A DNA stretch of 64,000 nt from Dactylonectria macrodidyma (lineage: Eukaryota; Ascomycota; Sordariomycetes; Hypocreales; Nectriaceae). A program made the translations under genes and the position numbers. The DNA lies in the NCBI GenBank assembly GCA_020744425.1, contig JAGMUV010000004.1, forward strand, positions 2,046,001 through 2,110,000. Direction: 5' to 3'. The notes below the pieces were generated by a model. It was given only the letters and a program-made list of their open reading frames with translations, was not told the origin of the DNA and made no database searches. Below, piece by piece: positions 41,960-55,516 of this stretch (its first letter is position 1; each line of letters starts with the position of its first letter).

Positions 41960-44900
41960 GGGAGTGGCTTTCGGAACTGCTTATGCCAAGCACCGGCTGG
42001 AGAACAGTGGGGGACACACTCACTGCCGAGACGACCCGCGGAGGCCGCAAACCCTGGTGGATTGATGTCCACGGCGGGGAGGATGGAGACTCAAATGTCT
42101 GTCGTCTGGCTCAGAATCTGACCCCTAACCTCGGACGATGTCGAAAGGCAAGGCTCACCAAGAGCCAAGCAGCCTGATGATGCTTGCGAAGAAGCCCACT
42201 GGGTGAGCGTTGTCTATGCAGTTGGCTGCGGCGTCGCAATCGGAGGGGCAGGGACGGCATACCCTCGCCCGGCAATCGAGCGGCTGGCTGTGTTCATGTT
42301 AGGCAACTAAGTAGTAGGATGAGTCCGCCTGGGAAAAAACAGATTAACCAGTGCAGGGTAAGGTTACATCGAAACTTGTTAGAAGTCAAGCACAAACAAG
42401 ATGACCAAGATCGGGCCGAGAAAAAGACAACAGCGAGCCCATGTCTATCGGACTGGTTAGCTTGTGCACCGCTTTGCTATGTGCAAGAATGTAACGCATC
42501 TTCGCGTACTAGTCGTCGTTGCCCGGGTTCGATACTGGCCTGGGGTTGTGACGGATCCGTTCCGTGAATTTAATGGATTGCTCCCCCACTTGCGGTTCGT
42601 TGTGTACAAACTCCCCGACAGTGGTAGGTACCGTTCCCACGCTTTAGGCATCCGACTAATAAGGTGCCATATTAAACGCAGTGGCCAAGCATTGCCACAA
42701 CCCCTCGTTTGCCTGCCTATCATCGGCACTCCTGGGAACTGGAAAGAGTCCCCCGTGACGTAGGACAAATCGAGCGCATGCATGATTCATCACCACCGCA
42801 CACAATCTGGGGACCAAGCTAGCGACACCCCAGCCCCATATTCACACGAGTGCCTGCTAGGAGCCTAGGAATACTGATGAAGGTGACGGCTTGCAGGGCA
42901 GGCGGCAAGCCAAAACGGAACCACAAAACCAACAAATCAGAAACGAAACAGGCCAAGGGCTACAGTACTGCACCGATTGTCCATCGTGGTGATGGGTTTG
43001 GTATGCATGCAAGGCAGGCCAATGGCGATGACATGTGGGAAATCCGGGGTGTAGATTAACTGGCCTTGAGTTCCAATTTTGTCAAATATTGATACGGAGG
43101 GACGACGTGGCCCAAGGGGCGTCCAGAGGTCACGTCACGTTGTGGACTATCAGCCGGGTAAACTCGCTCGGCTGACTGGATTACCAGTGCTGTGATAGCA
43201 TTGGGGTGTAGACAAAACGTACCTTCAGCTCTAAGCGATTAGATGCCAGTAACAGTGCCTCTGTGACTCTGGAACTCAAAACCTGTTAACACGTGTGTTG
43301 TTAACTGTCATGTATCAGCGGCGTTTGTGACGTATCCTCTGACTGATAGAGAGGAATCAGATGAAATGTGAGTGTTATTGGGGAGCTTCCGCTTCATGTA
43401 TCAATCTTCACAGAAGCTGGAAGTCGAAGCAATGTCGAAGCAAGGCCGAAGAAGCCAGTCCGGAGGGTCTAGAGGGTGTGGATGCGACGGGGGACAGTCG
43501 GCGGGTCTATCTCTCCACTATCCGTCCCCCATCCATTGGTATACCCTGTCATCTGGCCCATCTGGTCTGTTAGCTTGGAACTTGGTCAGCATTTGGAAGA
43601 AACGGGACCGGTTAAGACCAAATATCGCACAGGGCGTCGCTACCAAGCGAGTTATAAGTGGGCATTGCGATCTCGGCTCAGAGAGGGTCAACTGGATTGA
43701 AGTCCATCCGACCACGTGCTCATCCCAAATGCATGGCGCTGGAACGGAGGAAAGGAGGGATCTGGGTTTGCCGCCATTCCGCCTGATTTGAGTATGATGT
43801 CAACGATAATATGCAGCTTGACAGCTTCGGAAGTGCGGGAGTGTGGAATGATGAGACGACTTTGCTACGGAAAGTTGAGTTGACAGCTCTCGAGGCGGTT
43901 TCAGGTGGTTCTGGGCGACTGGCACAAATGGAGCCAGACCCCGAAGCCATCTGGGCAAGTCGGGGAAGTCTCGGGTGTGATAAAGATGGCTGTGGGTTTT
44001 TAGACGCCGCTTCTGGCGCCTCGGAGGAAAAAGGGTAGCACCCTGCAGACTTCGACACTGTGTGTCGACAACAGCTTGTGAGATGGATAGGCTTGCGTCA
44101 CGTCTTGGTGAATGAGGATTGCTGCAGCAGCCGGTGATGAGATGGCCACGATGCGTCCACAAAAACTCTAACAGGCAAAGATGCTCAAAATGGACGGTGC
44201 ACGATTTCCGGGATCTATTTCGCAGGTTGGCATCATGGCTCAAAGCGAGCCCGACAGGCTTGAGATCCCCAGCACCAGGGGATGGCCGAGCATCGAACCA
44301 TCCTGCCCAAACCGGTAACGTTTGATGACCATACGCTGAGGGTGTGACGTTGAGGTGTGATGGCAGGGAAGCCAATATCCCGATTATCTTCCCTGGTACG
44401 GGGTACTTGCAGTTGGGAGTAAGACTTGACAGAACACGAACGAACGACCCGATCCCGGCTCTGAGCATGCCATGACCGAGATGAGATGGAGACAATATTG
44501 GTCGGTGTGGCAGTTCATGCTAGATGTACAGCATGTTCTGAGTATCTGACCGCGAGCTGTTGCGCTCCACCGTTGCGTGGGGTGGATGGAATGCCCAGCA
44601 ATAGGTAGTGATGGCGAGGACGGATGGACACTTTGAAGAAGGGTTGATAGGGCCTTTGTTTGAACGCGTCGTTGCCCATTGTGTTGAATCGAGAGTCTCT
44701 ATCCGCAACACAGATAGTTGTGTGTTAGTCTTGCATGGCTGGTTAGGGTCGTCACGCGATGCGACAGGGCAATTTGGGGTAGCTCAATGAATCCAAAGCT
44801 AGTGGAAGGAGGTAAGAAGCGCTGTAGGGTTGTTGCGCAGCACTGGTAAGAGCTATTCGGGACTGCTGGAGGACCAGTTGAAGACGGAATTGTGCGCTTC

Positions 44901-47017
44901 ACGAGTTGAGTGATGGTGGCTAGCGAACCACACCCATGTTTAACATGGTATTGAGTGCTGAGATCAGACGGGAAGCATGGTAATGAGACATGGAAGCTCT
45001 GTCTGGCGAGAGGCGGCTAACTCAGAGCTGGGATTCGAGAAAGAGACGAGACCTCACGAGGTTCGAGAACCGACGATGGAATCAGCTTAGCCCAGAACGA
45101 GTCCCATGCTTAGAAGGGGTCCCTTGGAGAGACCCCTAGCAGACAACAATCAAAATCCGTGGCGCCGGGAAAAAGGGGGGCGCTAGGAAACAACAACAAC
45201 GAATGCTGAAATTTGGGCCCCCACAGCATCAAGATGAGTTGAGTTGGGTTTTCGCGATCGAACAACGAGTGGAGTTGCAGTGAAGGAGGAGAAAAAGACG
45301 GCGAAGATGAAGGGAGGAAAAGAGTGGGAATATGACGTCCGAGGGTATCCAGACAGTGTTAACAGCCAGCCGTGGCCCCAAATCAGTCGACGCTGTCAAA
45401 AGCAGATGGAGAGAAACCCGAAACTGGGGGGGTGGGGGGTACGTCTTGTAGTAGTTGATGATCATGTTCTCTTGTGAGTTGTATCGCCTGTAGATTCGTT
45501 CGAGTTGAAAAGAGATCTTGATGGAATGGTTTGGTTTCCAATGAAATGGGTTATCCAACGAAGTTCAGAGGCCGGGATGATGCGTGATGCTGGCCGAGGC
45601 GTTGTGCGGTTGGGGTTTGGTGGTGGCAAGACAATTGGGCTGGATGGAACGTTTGGCGCCTGGGGACTGCACTTGTGCTAGGGAAAGCCCATTCAGGGTC
45701 CTGGGCAGGGAGCACTGAAGCGTCGTGATCACTGTGATCGAGCACTGAGCAGGCAGAGGCCCCAGGGCATCCCTGGCGCGCTGTAGGGGAGTGTAAGGTC
45801 TTCACGGGGCGGTTTACAGGCGCTGAAGGGCCTGGAACGCACTAAACGGATGGCGCGAGCTGGGACGGGACGACGGGCAGGCTTCGGCCGAGGCGACCCC
45901 AGGACCCCAATCTGGGGCGAGTTGTCGACATGCGAGCCTCGGATTGGATGTTGTTCGATGGGTCAGGGAGGAGGCGTGGTACCTGAGGTCCAAGGCCCAA
46001 GGCCAAAGGCCAAAATCGGCCTAGGAGGAGATGGGGTCAAGCCGGGTGTGAGAAACCCGGTGACATCAAAAACCCCGATGCAGAAATGCAATCAATGGTG
46101 CATGTGTTTGTCAGCCAGTGGCGTCGTCTCCCGTCTAGATGCAGATGTTTGGTTCTTGTCGACCTGCTACTGTACAGTGTTGCCAGGGTTGCGAGCTGAA
46201 GCTGCGAGCTGGAGGAGACAAGAAATGCTTCTCGTATCATTGTCCATGTATTCGCACAGTGTTCCCAGGCCCCAGCTGCACTGGCAACCCACCTGTCCGC
46301 TGGCAACCCTGGCCCAAGGCCCAAGAAGACGCGACACCCCCCACACATCGTCATTTCAGTGTCCGTCATTAGCCCGGTTATCAAATCAAATGGGGCGCCT
46401 GTGCTCGACGGACGACGAGTGGGCCAGGATTTCGAAGGGGGGTCAGAATAATTGTTCGCTGTCGGTGGAATTGATGCGCGACTTGTATTTGTACCATGGT
46501 ACGGATTCAGTCCGGGGCGATGGGACTGTGAGAGATAGTTGCACGCAAGGCAGATACCTGAGCGGTTGACTCTCGTCTAGGCATCACCCCGTGGGAAGAA
46601 GGCGCTTCGAGGCACGCTGCCATCGCGGTTACCAGTCAAAGTCTCGTCTCATCTCCCGTCATCTCTCCGCTATATATACCTTACCTAAGGCCGTAATTAT
46701 AGTCGTCGGTACGAGTCGCCTACTCACCTTGGGCAAGGCACGGAGTAGCGCACCGCCTGATGCAACACCCGATGAGAGGGAACAGACGGACTGGGCCCCT
46801 CCTACGAGGAGTAGGGCGTTCGCCTGTCTTGCCCGTAGGTAGGTGAGGTGTCTTCCATGTGCACGTATGAGGTAGGTACCGCTGGGCTGGGTACCTCCCT
46901 CGACCCGGCCCGGAGGATACGCCCGCCTCATTCGGGCCAATTTACAGCGATTCACACGCACTAAAAGGGCGTTGCACCCGCCCTGGAAACGGCTTCCGGG
47001 GCGAGGTACCGACCTGC
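41960..47017. other. Gene-poor region
   Basis: Five kilobases without a gene that I can support. The longest frame (43800-44495, minus, 231 codons) starts with TTG, is Pro/Arg/Ser/His-rich and has no motif. A short ATG frame at 41929-42177 (plus) contains GRRKPWWIDV-like sequence but ends quickly and is unsupported. A TATA-like CTATATATACC lies near 46670-46680. Confidence 0.5.
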
Positions 47018-47935
47018 CTAGAACAGACAGAGTACATCAGCCCAGGTACCTCGCCCACTGGTCCTAGTGGTGCGCGGGCTGTCCTTCCATCCTGTCACAC
47101 TGCACCTGTCTGCCGCTGCCACCTGTACTCGACGACAAAGTTGCCGGCTGGCGGCGCCCACCTGCACGTTGAAAGTGGTCCCGTCCCCACGAGTGACTTC
47201 CACTTTGATTGATGGATTGACTGGGCTGCTCCTTCTCCCTCTCTCCTTTCCCACCTGGAATTTTTTCCCCCCATCACACCTATTCAACCTTCCTCAGCTT
47301 CGCCTCTCTCCTTCTCTTCCTTTCTCCCTCCCTCCTCCGTCTCCCTTCTCTTCAGACCTCTCGTCTGTCATATCGCGGCCCCGCGCATCGATTTCGACTG
47401 CACCACCCGGTCTGTGGTTGATATTTTTTTGTGATCCCTCGCCCTTAAACTCGCACTCCCGAGACCCGCGTGTGCCATTTCCCGACTCGCGCGGCCCGTG
47501 GCATAAGGCATAATATTCCCTGCGCTTTCCTGGAACGACACCGCATCCGCCAACGACGAAGTTACTCCTCCAACTAGGGTGAGTCGATATTGCCCTGCAG
47601 GCGAGCAAGGAAACGACGGATTTGTCAACGTGTTGCGACGGCGGCCCCGGAAGGTTTTTGGTGGTTTTCGATGGATCCTGTCTCAGATGGTCGACGCATC
47701 GCATCCTGACGTCGGACCCCGGCGGCAATTTTCCACCATCTCCCTCGAACCCCCTCGTCGCATCACGCTGCTCCTCGACTGTCGCATCCTCCCGCCGCCC
47801 GACCCGTCGCGGTTCCTCAAGCTAACAGCACCCCGTCATCGATAGATTTTCTTTGCCGCAAGACGTCAGTGTTTTCCACCGCAGGCTACGTCCTCCCGGT
47901 TTCTCCCATTCGGTATCGGAATCCCGCAAGACAAC
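47018..47935 (+). promoter_or_regulatory. Pyrimidine-rich leader of the Q/N-rich gene, probable 5' UTR intron
   Basis: About 47230-47365 is strongly CT-rich on the coding strand, as in many fungal core promoters and leaders. A strong donor GGTGAGTCG at about 47579 and an acceptor CACCGCAG at about 47883 suggest a leader intron of roughly 300 nt. This is inferred from splice-like sites only. Confidence 0.4.
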
Positions 47936-49528
47936 ATGTCATACTACGACAACCCCCAGCAGCAGTGGTCGGCTTCGTCCACCCCGAGCAACAACAACAG
48001 TACCAACAACAGCAACAATAACTGGGATCATCAGCATCAGAGTGGCTCGACCACTCCTGTCCGTGCCGGTACGTTCTGCTTCGGGATCTAGTGGTAATTC
48101 ACTCGACAACTAACATGGTGTCCTCAACAGGTGCTAGCGGCCCCCAGCCACAGGATGACTACGCCTTTTCGTATCAGTTCGATGGTATGTGTTTTAATGC
48201 ATCATCTGCTACTCCTCGAGCTGCTGCATCGCCCTTTACCGGTCTAGAGCGATGCTCGCATACATCCGACTTCACGGAAGAAATAAATGCTGACAGATGC
48301 GTGAACAGAGGTTGACCGGGCTTACGAGAACTTGCAAAAATCAGGCAAGGGTTATGGTATGGGCGGCCGACGTAAGTTTCATGATTTCCCCTTCAACAGT
48401 ACTGCCAGATTTCCCCCCCAGATCTTGGTGAGTAGACTGGGACTGGCGGGTTGCGGGAGCGCATCGTTAACACGCAACTCTTTCGTAGATGGACGAACAC
48501 CTCACGGCTCTGGTCCCCGCTCTCATTCGGTGAACAACTTTGACGATGCTCGTGGTCCTCAGGGCCCCAACCTGCAGAACTTCTACGCCAACCAACGCCA
48601 CCAGCCCTCGCGAGGCTCCAACGAGGCGGAGCAGGTCATGCAGGCAAAGAGAAGGATGGCAGCTCAGCGGGAGCGAGAGCTTCGAAATCTGCACACGGAG
48701 CAGCAATACCAGCGAAGTAGGCCTCCCTCTACTGTATAGCACTTGCTACTATCGCAAAAAGATCACAAATAGAAAATTCTGGTCATGGGCGGTTCAAGAA
48801 GTCGCTCGACGCCGCTCATGTTTTTTTCTTACTCTTCAAACCGTTTCTTTTGAACAGCATCTCTGTAATCCATTCTGTTTCCGTTGAACCTGGGCTAACA
48901 GATCTTCTACGTAGCTGTCCTCACTGAGATTTCTATCGGAAACAAGCACATGTCCGAAGAGGAGACCCGAGAGCTGATTGCCCGTCAGCGCAGCGCTTTG
49001 TACGGCGAAGGTGCTTTCGCTGACAAGTCGGGTTATATTGATGAGACGGGTGCCGTTCGCCCAGGTGTTCCCGTCACCAGCGGCCCCTCCAGCATTCGGG
49101 GTCACTCCCCCCTAGCGTTTGACGGCATCGGCCGTGCTCCTCCCGCTGAGACTGGTACTCCCGGTTCTGCTAGCGAAGGCAACGGGCCACCCGCTGAACC
49201 TACCTCTCGTCCTCAGAGCACGACTAGCCCCCAGGCCTCGGGACCGACCAACAAGGTTTTCGACAATGCGGTTGGACATCAAAGTCGCACCAGCACGTCG
49301 AGCCCAACCGGTGGATCACCTCCTCGTGACTTCCCCTCTGGGTCGAAGCCCGGCCAGTCTGGCAACACTGTTGCTCCCATCGGCACTCGGCCCTCAGGCA
49401 CTCCCGCGACCACCGCCTCGTCGAAGCGCTCGACGACCCCTCTTGCTTCCCCTGGCGGCTGGGGCCGCGGTAACGGCGTCTGGGGACAGTCTTCCGGTCT
49501 GGGTGCCCCGGCTAGTGTCTGGGGTTAA
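47936..49528 (+). CDS. Q/N-rich conserved protein of unknown function
   Basis: Five exons: 47936-48068, 48131-48184, 48309-48371, 48489-48716 and 48915-49528. Introns are 62, 124, 117 and 198 nt. All joins keep the frame, giving 363 residues. The N-terminus is Asn/Gln/Ser-rich (MSYYDNPQQQWSAS) and prion-like in composition. Conserved-looking blocks follow: FDEVDRAYENLQKSGKGYGM, an Arg/Glu-rich helix (QVMQAKRRMAAQRERELRNL) and MSEEETRELIARQRSALYGE. The remainder is Ser/Pro/Thr-rich low complexity ending GAPASVWG. I recognise the MSEEETRELIARQRSALYGE block as conserved in filamentous fungi but cannot name the protein. RNA or protein-complex scaffolding is only a guess from composition. The third intron's acceptor and exon 5's start are the least certain joins. 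Confidence 0.75.
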
Positions 49529-51451
49529 GAGGCTTCGATATCCCGAGCCCATACTGGCGAATGGGGCCGAGGCGGTGTGGTTTGCATGGGAATGGGCGCT
49601 GAGGCATGGATCCATTAGTTTTTGGCATGGCCGGATGATCTGATTTGGGCGGAAACTGGGTGTTGGCGCTCCTCGCTCTTCTTCCCTTCTATGGGAGGTA
49701 TTGAATGGCATTTCTGGGCAAAGGAGGGAAGAACGCATGCTATATCACTATGCGGATTCGGCTGGACCTGGTTGGTCCGATTCGGAGAAATTGAATGGAA
49801 GGACAGGCATCCTCAAAGGAGTTGAATTTTGCTTTTTGTTTGGCTGTTGGTTTGGGATGGTTGATGGGGAGCTGCATTATCGTCATATCGCGGCGTCCCC
49901 AAAGTTCGGGATCGTCGATTTTTGCATGTGTTAGCAACGGAAAGGAGAATCCAATGGATCGCGCTCTTGTTTAGGGATGGGACGGACGCTTTTGGGGTTA
50001 TCTTGGAGAGAAAATTGGGAGGCATGGTGCCTACGGCGCTCGTCATCTTATGGGATCGGCAACGTCCCACCGGTCAACAACGAATACCCGAAACGAGCTG
50101 ATAGGAAGGCGTTTAACACTGCTTCCGAGAGGCATATTTGCGAATCGACTGCGACATATGCAAGCATACACGGAGTGGCGTGCTCGGAGTCCTTCCTCGA
50201 AGGTGTTTGTTTTGTTGGCGCACGTGAAGGAGGACAAGGAGGACACGGTTTGGGAGGAACGATTTGAGACGATGGGTCAATCCTCTACTCCAAGAAAAGA
50301 AACACGACATACGTTACAGGACGGCGAAAACCAAACAACAACCAAAAAAAAACGGCATCAAATGGGGTTTAGGGAGGTGGAATTCCTTCGATATGCTTTG
50401 ACAATTTATTCTGGACTTTCGTTATTTTCGCTTGGGATGGGGTTGGAACAGGTTGGATCCATGCTTCAATTGGTTGCTTAGTTAGGGAAAGAGGTATCTT
50501 ACGCTTTCAAATGGGTATTAGGGGGTGGTTGGGCATTTGTAGGTAGCAATGGTAAAGGTAATCTCACTGAGAGAGTTTTTGGACATAGCGGTTCCGTGAT
50601 GTGTCGTTGGTGGGAGTGGCACCTCACTGCAACACGCACCCTTAAGACAGAAATTTGATGTAGTTCGTAGCGGTTACAAGGGGCAGAGGTATTCAGCAGC
50701 GTCACAACAAATAAGGAATGCCGATAAGGAAAAAATCACGCGCATCCGTTTGATCAATTGATTGACTAGCTGCTGGGCAAAAAAAAAAAAAAAAAAAGTA
50801 AGAAAAGCGACAAAGCTGTTACAATATCTGACAGAGGAAAGGGTGTGATGATACTGGGGCAAGGCAATGAATAATGAAACACAACAACCAACCGCGCAAC
50901 GCAGGGCAGACTAGCTGGATTCGATTAGATGGAATGTTGTGGATTGAAGAAGGGAAATTGAGGTAGAAAAGACTCCATTTTTGATAGAGACTAAAGAAAG
51001 CAAAGATTGGAATAACTAGAAAAGCATGCTTAGCAAAGGCTGTAGCTTGATGCTCAGTCCCTTTATCCGAACCCTCATCGAATAACATCCTGACATGGAT
51101 ATTCCCTCTTGAGCCTAGGTGCCCAGTAAAACAATCTCTAGAAAGAGAGTCAATCTGCCAAACCTTGATACGATACAAGTAACTAAATATTGAAATAAAC
51201 TTCTATTTTCAAAGGCCCTTAGGTAACATTCCTTTACTCTCTCTCTCCAGTCGGGTGGGAGGGGCAGGCCGCTGAGTCAGGTCCCCCAAGTGCATCAATC
51301 CCCCGCTACCCCGCGGCATGCTTCTCGAAGATTTTTTTTTTTTTTGCCTCACGTCGCCAACTGCAGCCCCTCGTCACAGCTCACATCGCACGTCACTACA
51401 ACCAGGACACGAACCGGATATACGCACCGCTCTCGGTATACACAAGGCAAA
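49529..51451. other. Intergenic region between the Q/N-rich gene and ade4
   Basis: No supported gene. It holds the 3' UTR of the left gene, a 19-A run and, just before ade4, CT-rich DNA with a 14-T run (51332-51345). Confidence 0.55.
50779..50797. repeat. A19 homopolymer
   Basis: Nineteen consecutive A residues. No retroelement body or target duplication is evident beside it. Confidence 0.95.
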
Positions 51452-53807
51452 ATGTGCGGTGTTGCAGCAGTTCTCGTTCGTCCCCCGAAACGTCCTTTTC
51501 ACCTGTTGGAGGGATGTGCTGCTAACTCCAATCTCTAGTTGGGCGATCCCAAAGCCATCACGGCCGCTGTCGACCTATACGAGAGTCTTTTCTACCTGCA
51601 ACATCGTGGACAGGACGCTGCGGGCATCTCGGTCTGCCATGGAGGTCGCATATATCAGAGGAAGGATACCGGGCTCGCCCAGAAAGTTTTTAGCAGCTTT
51701 TCCGACGGAAACTCGTTGATCAAGAACCTGCCCGGCTGGTGCGGTATCGCCCATCTACGTTATCCCACCGCGGGCACCTCGTCTGCGTAAGACATCTCCC
51801 AAGAGTCCGCACGCCTGTTTTGGCATATCAGCTAAACATCACAATTCCAGGTCTGAGGCTCAGCCATTCTACATCAACAGCCCCTACGGATTGGCAATGT
51901 CCGTAAATGGAAACCTCATCAACTCCGACTACCTTCGCAAGTTCCTGGACACCGAGGCACGTCGCCATGTGAACTCAGAATCCGACTCCGAGTTACTGTA
52001 AGATGTTGTCTCTACGGTGTCGGCATTTCTACATGTCGACTCCGTAAAGTCCCCTCTTGGAAGACTTATTAAAAATGTCTCTAGGCTGAATGTTTTCGCA
52101 AACTCGCTTCACGAGCTTGGCAAGCCCAGGGTAAACGTGGATGACATCTTCACAGCCCTCCGCGACGTCTATGCCAAATGTACTGGCGCTTTTGCATGCA
52201 CCGCAATGGTTACAGGCTTTGGAATTCTAGGTTTCAGGTATACTGCCTCACTTACCCGCTACAAACCCCAGGACATTGACTAATGTGCATTATAGAGATG
52301 CCAATGGTATTCGACCTCTCTGCCTTGGATCCCGACCATCACAGACTTTGGAAGGAGCGAAAGATTATTTCTTCGCCTCGGAATCTATTGCGTTGAGGCA
52401 GCTTGGCTTCACCGATATTTACCATCTGCTACCAGGCGAGGCGGTCTTTGTGGAGAAAGGTGGTGTTCCCCACTTCCGCCAAATCGTTGAGAGGAGATCC
52501 TACACACCGGACTCTTTCGAGTTCGTCTATTTCTCCAGGCCTGAGGCCATCATTGATGGCATCTCTGTTCATCGCAGTCGCCAAAACATGGGAGCCAAGC
52601 TTGCCGCAAAAATGAGGCGAACCCTGGGCGAACAAGGAATTAAGGATATTGATGTTGGTAAGAACAGCCCCGGCCCCTGCATGCGATGGGTCTAGCTAAC
52701 AGCTTGATTAGTTATCCCTGTTCCTGAAGTGAGTCTCAGTGTGTTTCTTTCCAGACACGATGGAAATCACTAACAACTGATGTGTAGACATCAAATACAG
52801 CCGCAGCTACTTTAGCAAGCTGCCTTGGCATCGAGTTCTCCTCGGCGTTTGTCAAGAACAGATATGGCAAGTTGACCTTGACCCATTCTGATGTAAGCCG
52901 CAAGCACTAACATCAGTTTAGTCTTCCGCACATTCATTCTGCCTGGCCAAGATGCCAGAAAGAAAGGCATTCGCCGGAAGCTATCACCTATTGAATCAGA
53001 GTTCAAGGGGAAGAGTGTGTGTTTGATCGACGACAGTGTGGTGCGGGGAAATACTTCCCGCGAAATTGTAAGTGCATCTTGCATGAGTCCCTTGTCCTTA
53101 CTAGCTAAGGCCATTTTGATTCTATTTGCTAATGTTGATGATTAGGTTCAAATGGCTAGGGAGGCCGGAGCTGTCCGTGTCATCGTAGCTTCATGCTCTC
53201 CAGAAATTCGCTACCCGCATATTGTAAGTTTGTGCCGAACTCGCTGTTCTCTCCCCAAGTTTTTGTGTTGCGGTCCGGGACTTTGCCAGCCACAGATGTG
53301 GATGGCAACGCTCGAAATGAAACAGTGATCCCATGTCATTGGTGCCCGAATTTCAGCGGATCACTCCCATCTGCTGCCTCTGGTCTGTCTCGATTGATGC
53401 TGACTTGGTATTTTTTAGTATGGTATCGATCTCGCTGATCCTACTGGTAAGAACTGGGCTTTGACAATCATCCTTTATACGTCTGCTGACTCAATGCCGC
53501 AGAACTTGTCGCCTACAACAGGACCACGGAACAAATAGCCGAGCACATCGGTGCCGATGCAGTCATCTTCCAAGATTTGGCCGACCTAACGGCGGCCTGT
53601 GTCGAAGCAGCCGAAGGCGAGACCGAGGTGAAAGACTTCGAGTCGGGAGTCTTCTCTGGAAAATACAGCACCGAGGTTCCCGATGGCTATTTTGAGCACC
53701 TTAGTAACCTCCGAGGAAAGGGAAACAAGGAAAAGAAGGGGCTGTCGACTGTGAATGGCAGCCCCGTCAACGTGGCAGCCCCAGAGTACTCTGAGGACAT
53801 CAAGTAA
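51452..53807 (+). CDS. ade4: Amidophosphoribosyltransferase (purine synthesis, first step)
   Basis: Ade4 makes 5-phosphoribosylamine from PRPP and glutamine in the cytosol, the committed step of purine synthesis. The predicted protein has 528 residues. Cys2 (MCGVAAVL) is the Ntn glutaminase nucleophile. Further motifs are [31 protein letters not shown]-like [11 protein letters not shown] and the PRPP loop in [16 protein letters not shown]. Eleven exons: 51452-51475, 51539-51786, 51851-51997, 52085-52237, 52296-52657, 52712-52728, 52788-52866, 52922-53067, 53146-53223, 53419-53446 and 53503-53807. All phases agree. Intron 52867-52921 has a GC donor (GCAAGT), and exon 6 has only 17 nt. The C-terminal 60 residues are a fungal-type Lys/Glu-rich tail. 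Confidence 0.96.
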
Positions 53808-55516
53808 GTCAGTGTCAGAGATGTGCTTAGATCAGAACTAATCATGGATACGTCCGTAGCATCCACAATCTCAATGTTGTTAGCACTCAACAATGATGAG
53901 AACGAAGTTCACATGGCTAAATCAGTGTTTTGGCACAACCACTGCAGTCGATTTGGGTACTTGGCGCGCTATGTAGACGACAGCCGTGGGTGGCCTTTGG
54001 ATCGCAAGAGGCCAGGGTCAGCAACAGGATCGCGGTGGACGCTTATCGATACAAAAGAAAGAGTGTTGTTATCCGCACAACCTTTGTCCCATGACCCTTA
54101 GAGGATTATCGTATTCCAAGTCCTTGTTGTGGAGCTCGTCGTTACGGCGTCGCTCGTCGACCCCGTGGGCATCGGCGACGGCTCAGCCCTACGGCTGCCC
54201 GCGCAGGGCCGTCTGAGCAGCGTTGAGATGCTGTTCTTGGGCCACCGCAAGCCCGCCTATCTCAAACTGCGCAGCGTCGGCCCCAGCAGCGCGATCGCGG
54301 CTGACAACATCACAACCTGCCGTGCCTGGCTTACGTGCGCAGCAGCGTCGCGGAGACACGGCGGGCGGCCGAGGAGAAGAGCACGGCTACCGCCGAGGGC
54401 CATTCGGACAAGGTGGCGAGGCAGCACGAGAGGCGCTGAGGGTACGAGATGTTGGACGCTGAGGGCTGCTGGAAGGGAGGAGTGGGTTGAGGAGGTGTTG
54501 CGTGAGTAACGTTGCAAGTCAAGGAGAACAAAGTCAGTGAAAGAGTTAACACAAAAACCGGTCTTCTAAGTAACCACTTTTACTACGTCTAGGTTGAGAG
54601 ATCATCAACTGCAACTCTACGAAATTCTGCCCTGGGTCGAAGTCACAATGTTTGCACATGAGAATCCAGGGTCCAGGCTCCTTAGAAATGCAGAGAAACT
54701 CCAGCGCCTTCCATAGTACTTGATACGTGTTTAACAGACTAGTTGCCACATCAAGTTCTGTTTCAGCGCGAACTCCGACTCGCAGCAAAGTTCCCAGCTA
54801 TGATTGGAGACGTTGCCGAAGATGATTCTGAACTTGTCTCTAATCCTCCGAACCCGACTAGACGCAACTATTGGCCAACAAAGTTCGATTCGGTATTTTA
54901 CCGCCACACGATCTAACCTGTTCTTGCGCTGATCGAAAGGGCTTCCCCCTGATTCAGGGAGGGCTCGATGGAGGGGAGCTTGATCAGCGGAAGACATCTG
55001 AGACTTGGTGTCAGGCGGGTTTCTCTCGCCACCGGGATACAAAGGGCCGACAATAGAGCACCATCGACATCCCGGGTTCCGAGAAAAGGGAAAGGAAAGA
55101 TCTCCTCTTCTGCTAAGTCATGAGAGCGTCATGTAAAATGGGTTCTGAGTTAGGATTAGTGATTGTTAAATGACTTCCATACTAATTTGGAGATGGCTTG
55201 CATGCTGCTGTTTAGGCTAACCTGGAATATCAGGAAGCTGGTAAGCTGTTAGTGTCGTGATGCTGAACTAATGTCTCCAGTTTATCTGGAGACTCTTCTT
55301 TTTCACTTGGAACAACAGAGCATGGATTGAGACCTTGAGTATATGCAACATGAGAAGAATTCCATCGTCTCTCACAATGGGTTGGTTGATTGACGAAAGT
55401 TTTCAGAAACTACATATCCAACACTTGCTTTAAGCAACACCAGCGCCAAACTCCCAGTCGTATGCGTTCATCCCCACCTTGGCTAAAACATATCCCCGTT
55501 AGATCATGTATGCGTC
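53808..55516. other. Intergenic region between ade4 and the AhpC/TSA-like gene
   Basis: Both genes end here, so the region holds two 3' UTRs. A GC-rich patch at about 54120-54520 opens frames on both strands (126 codons plus, 73-86 codons minus), but they are Arg/Ala-rich, overlap each other and have no motif. I call nothing. Confidence 0.5.

Noticed and set aside
42500..42545. GGGTTCGATAC resembling a tRNA T-loop/B box; similar words near 7506, 40786 and 45060
   Set aside because: The T-stem does not pair in any of them, and no A box or acceptor stem fits at the right distance.
43800..44495. 231-codon minus-strand frame
   Set aside because: Starts with TTG. Pro/Ser/Arg/His-rich random-like translation, no motif, no splice support.
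50779..50797. A19 run as the tail of a LINE/SINE
   Set aside because: No retroelement body, target duplication or repeated flanking sequence seen. A simple homopolymer is enough.
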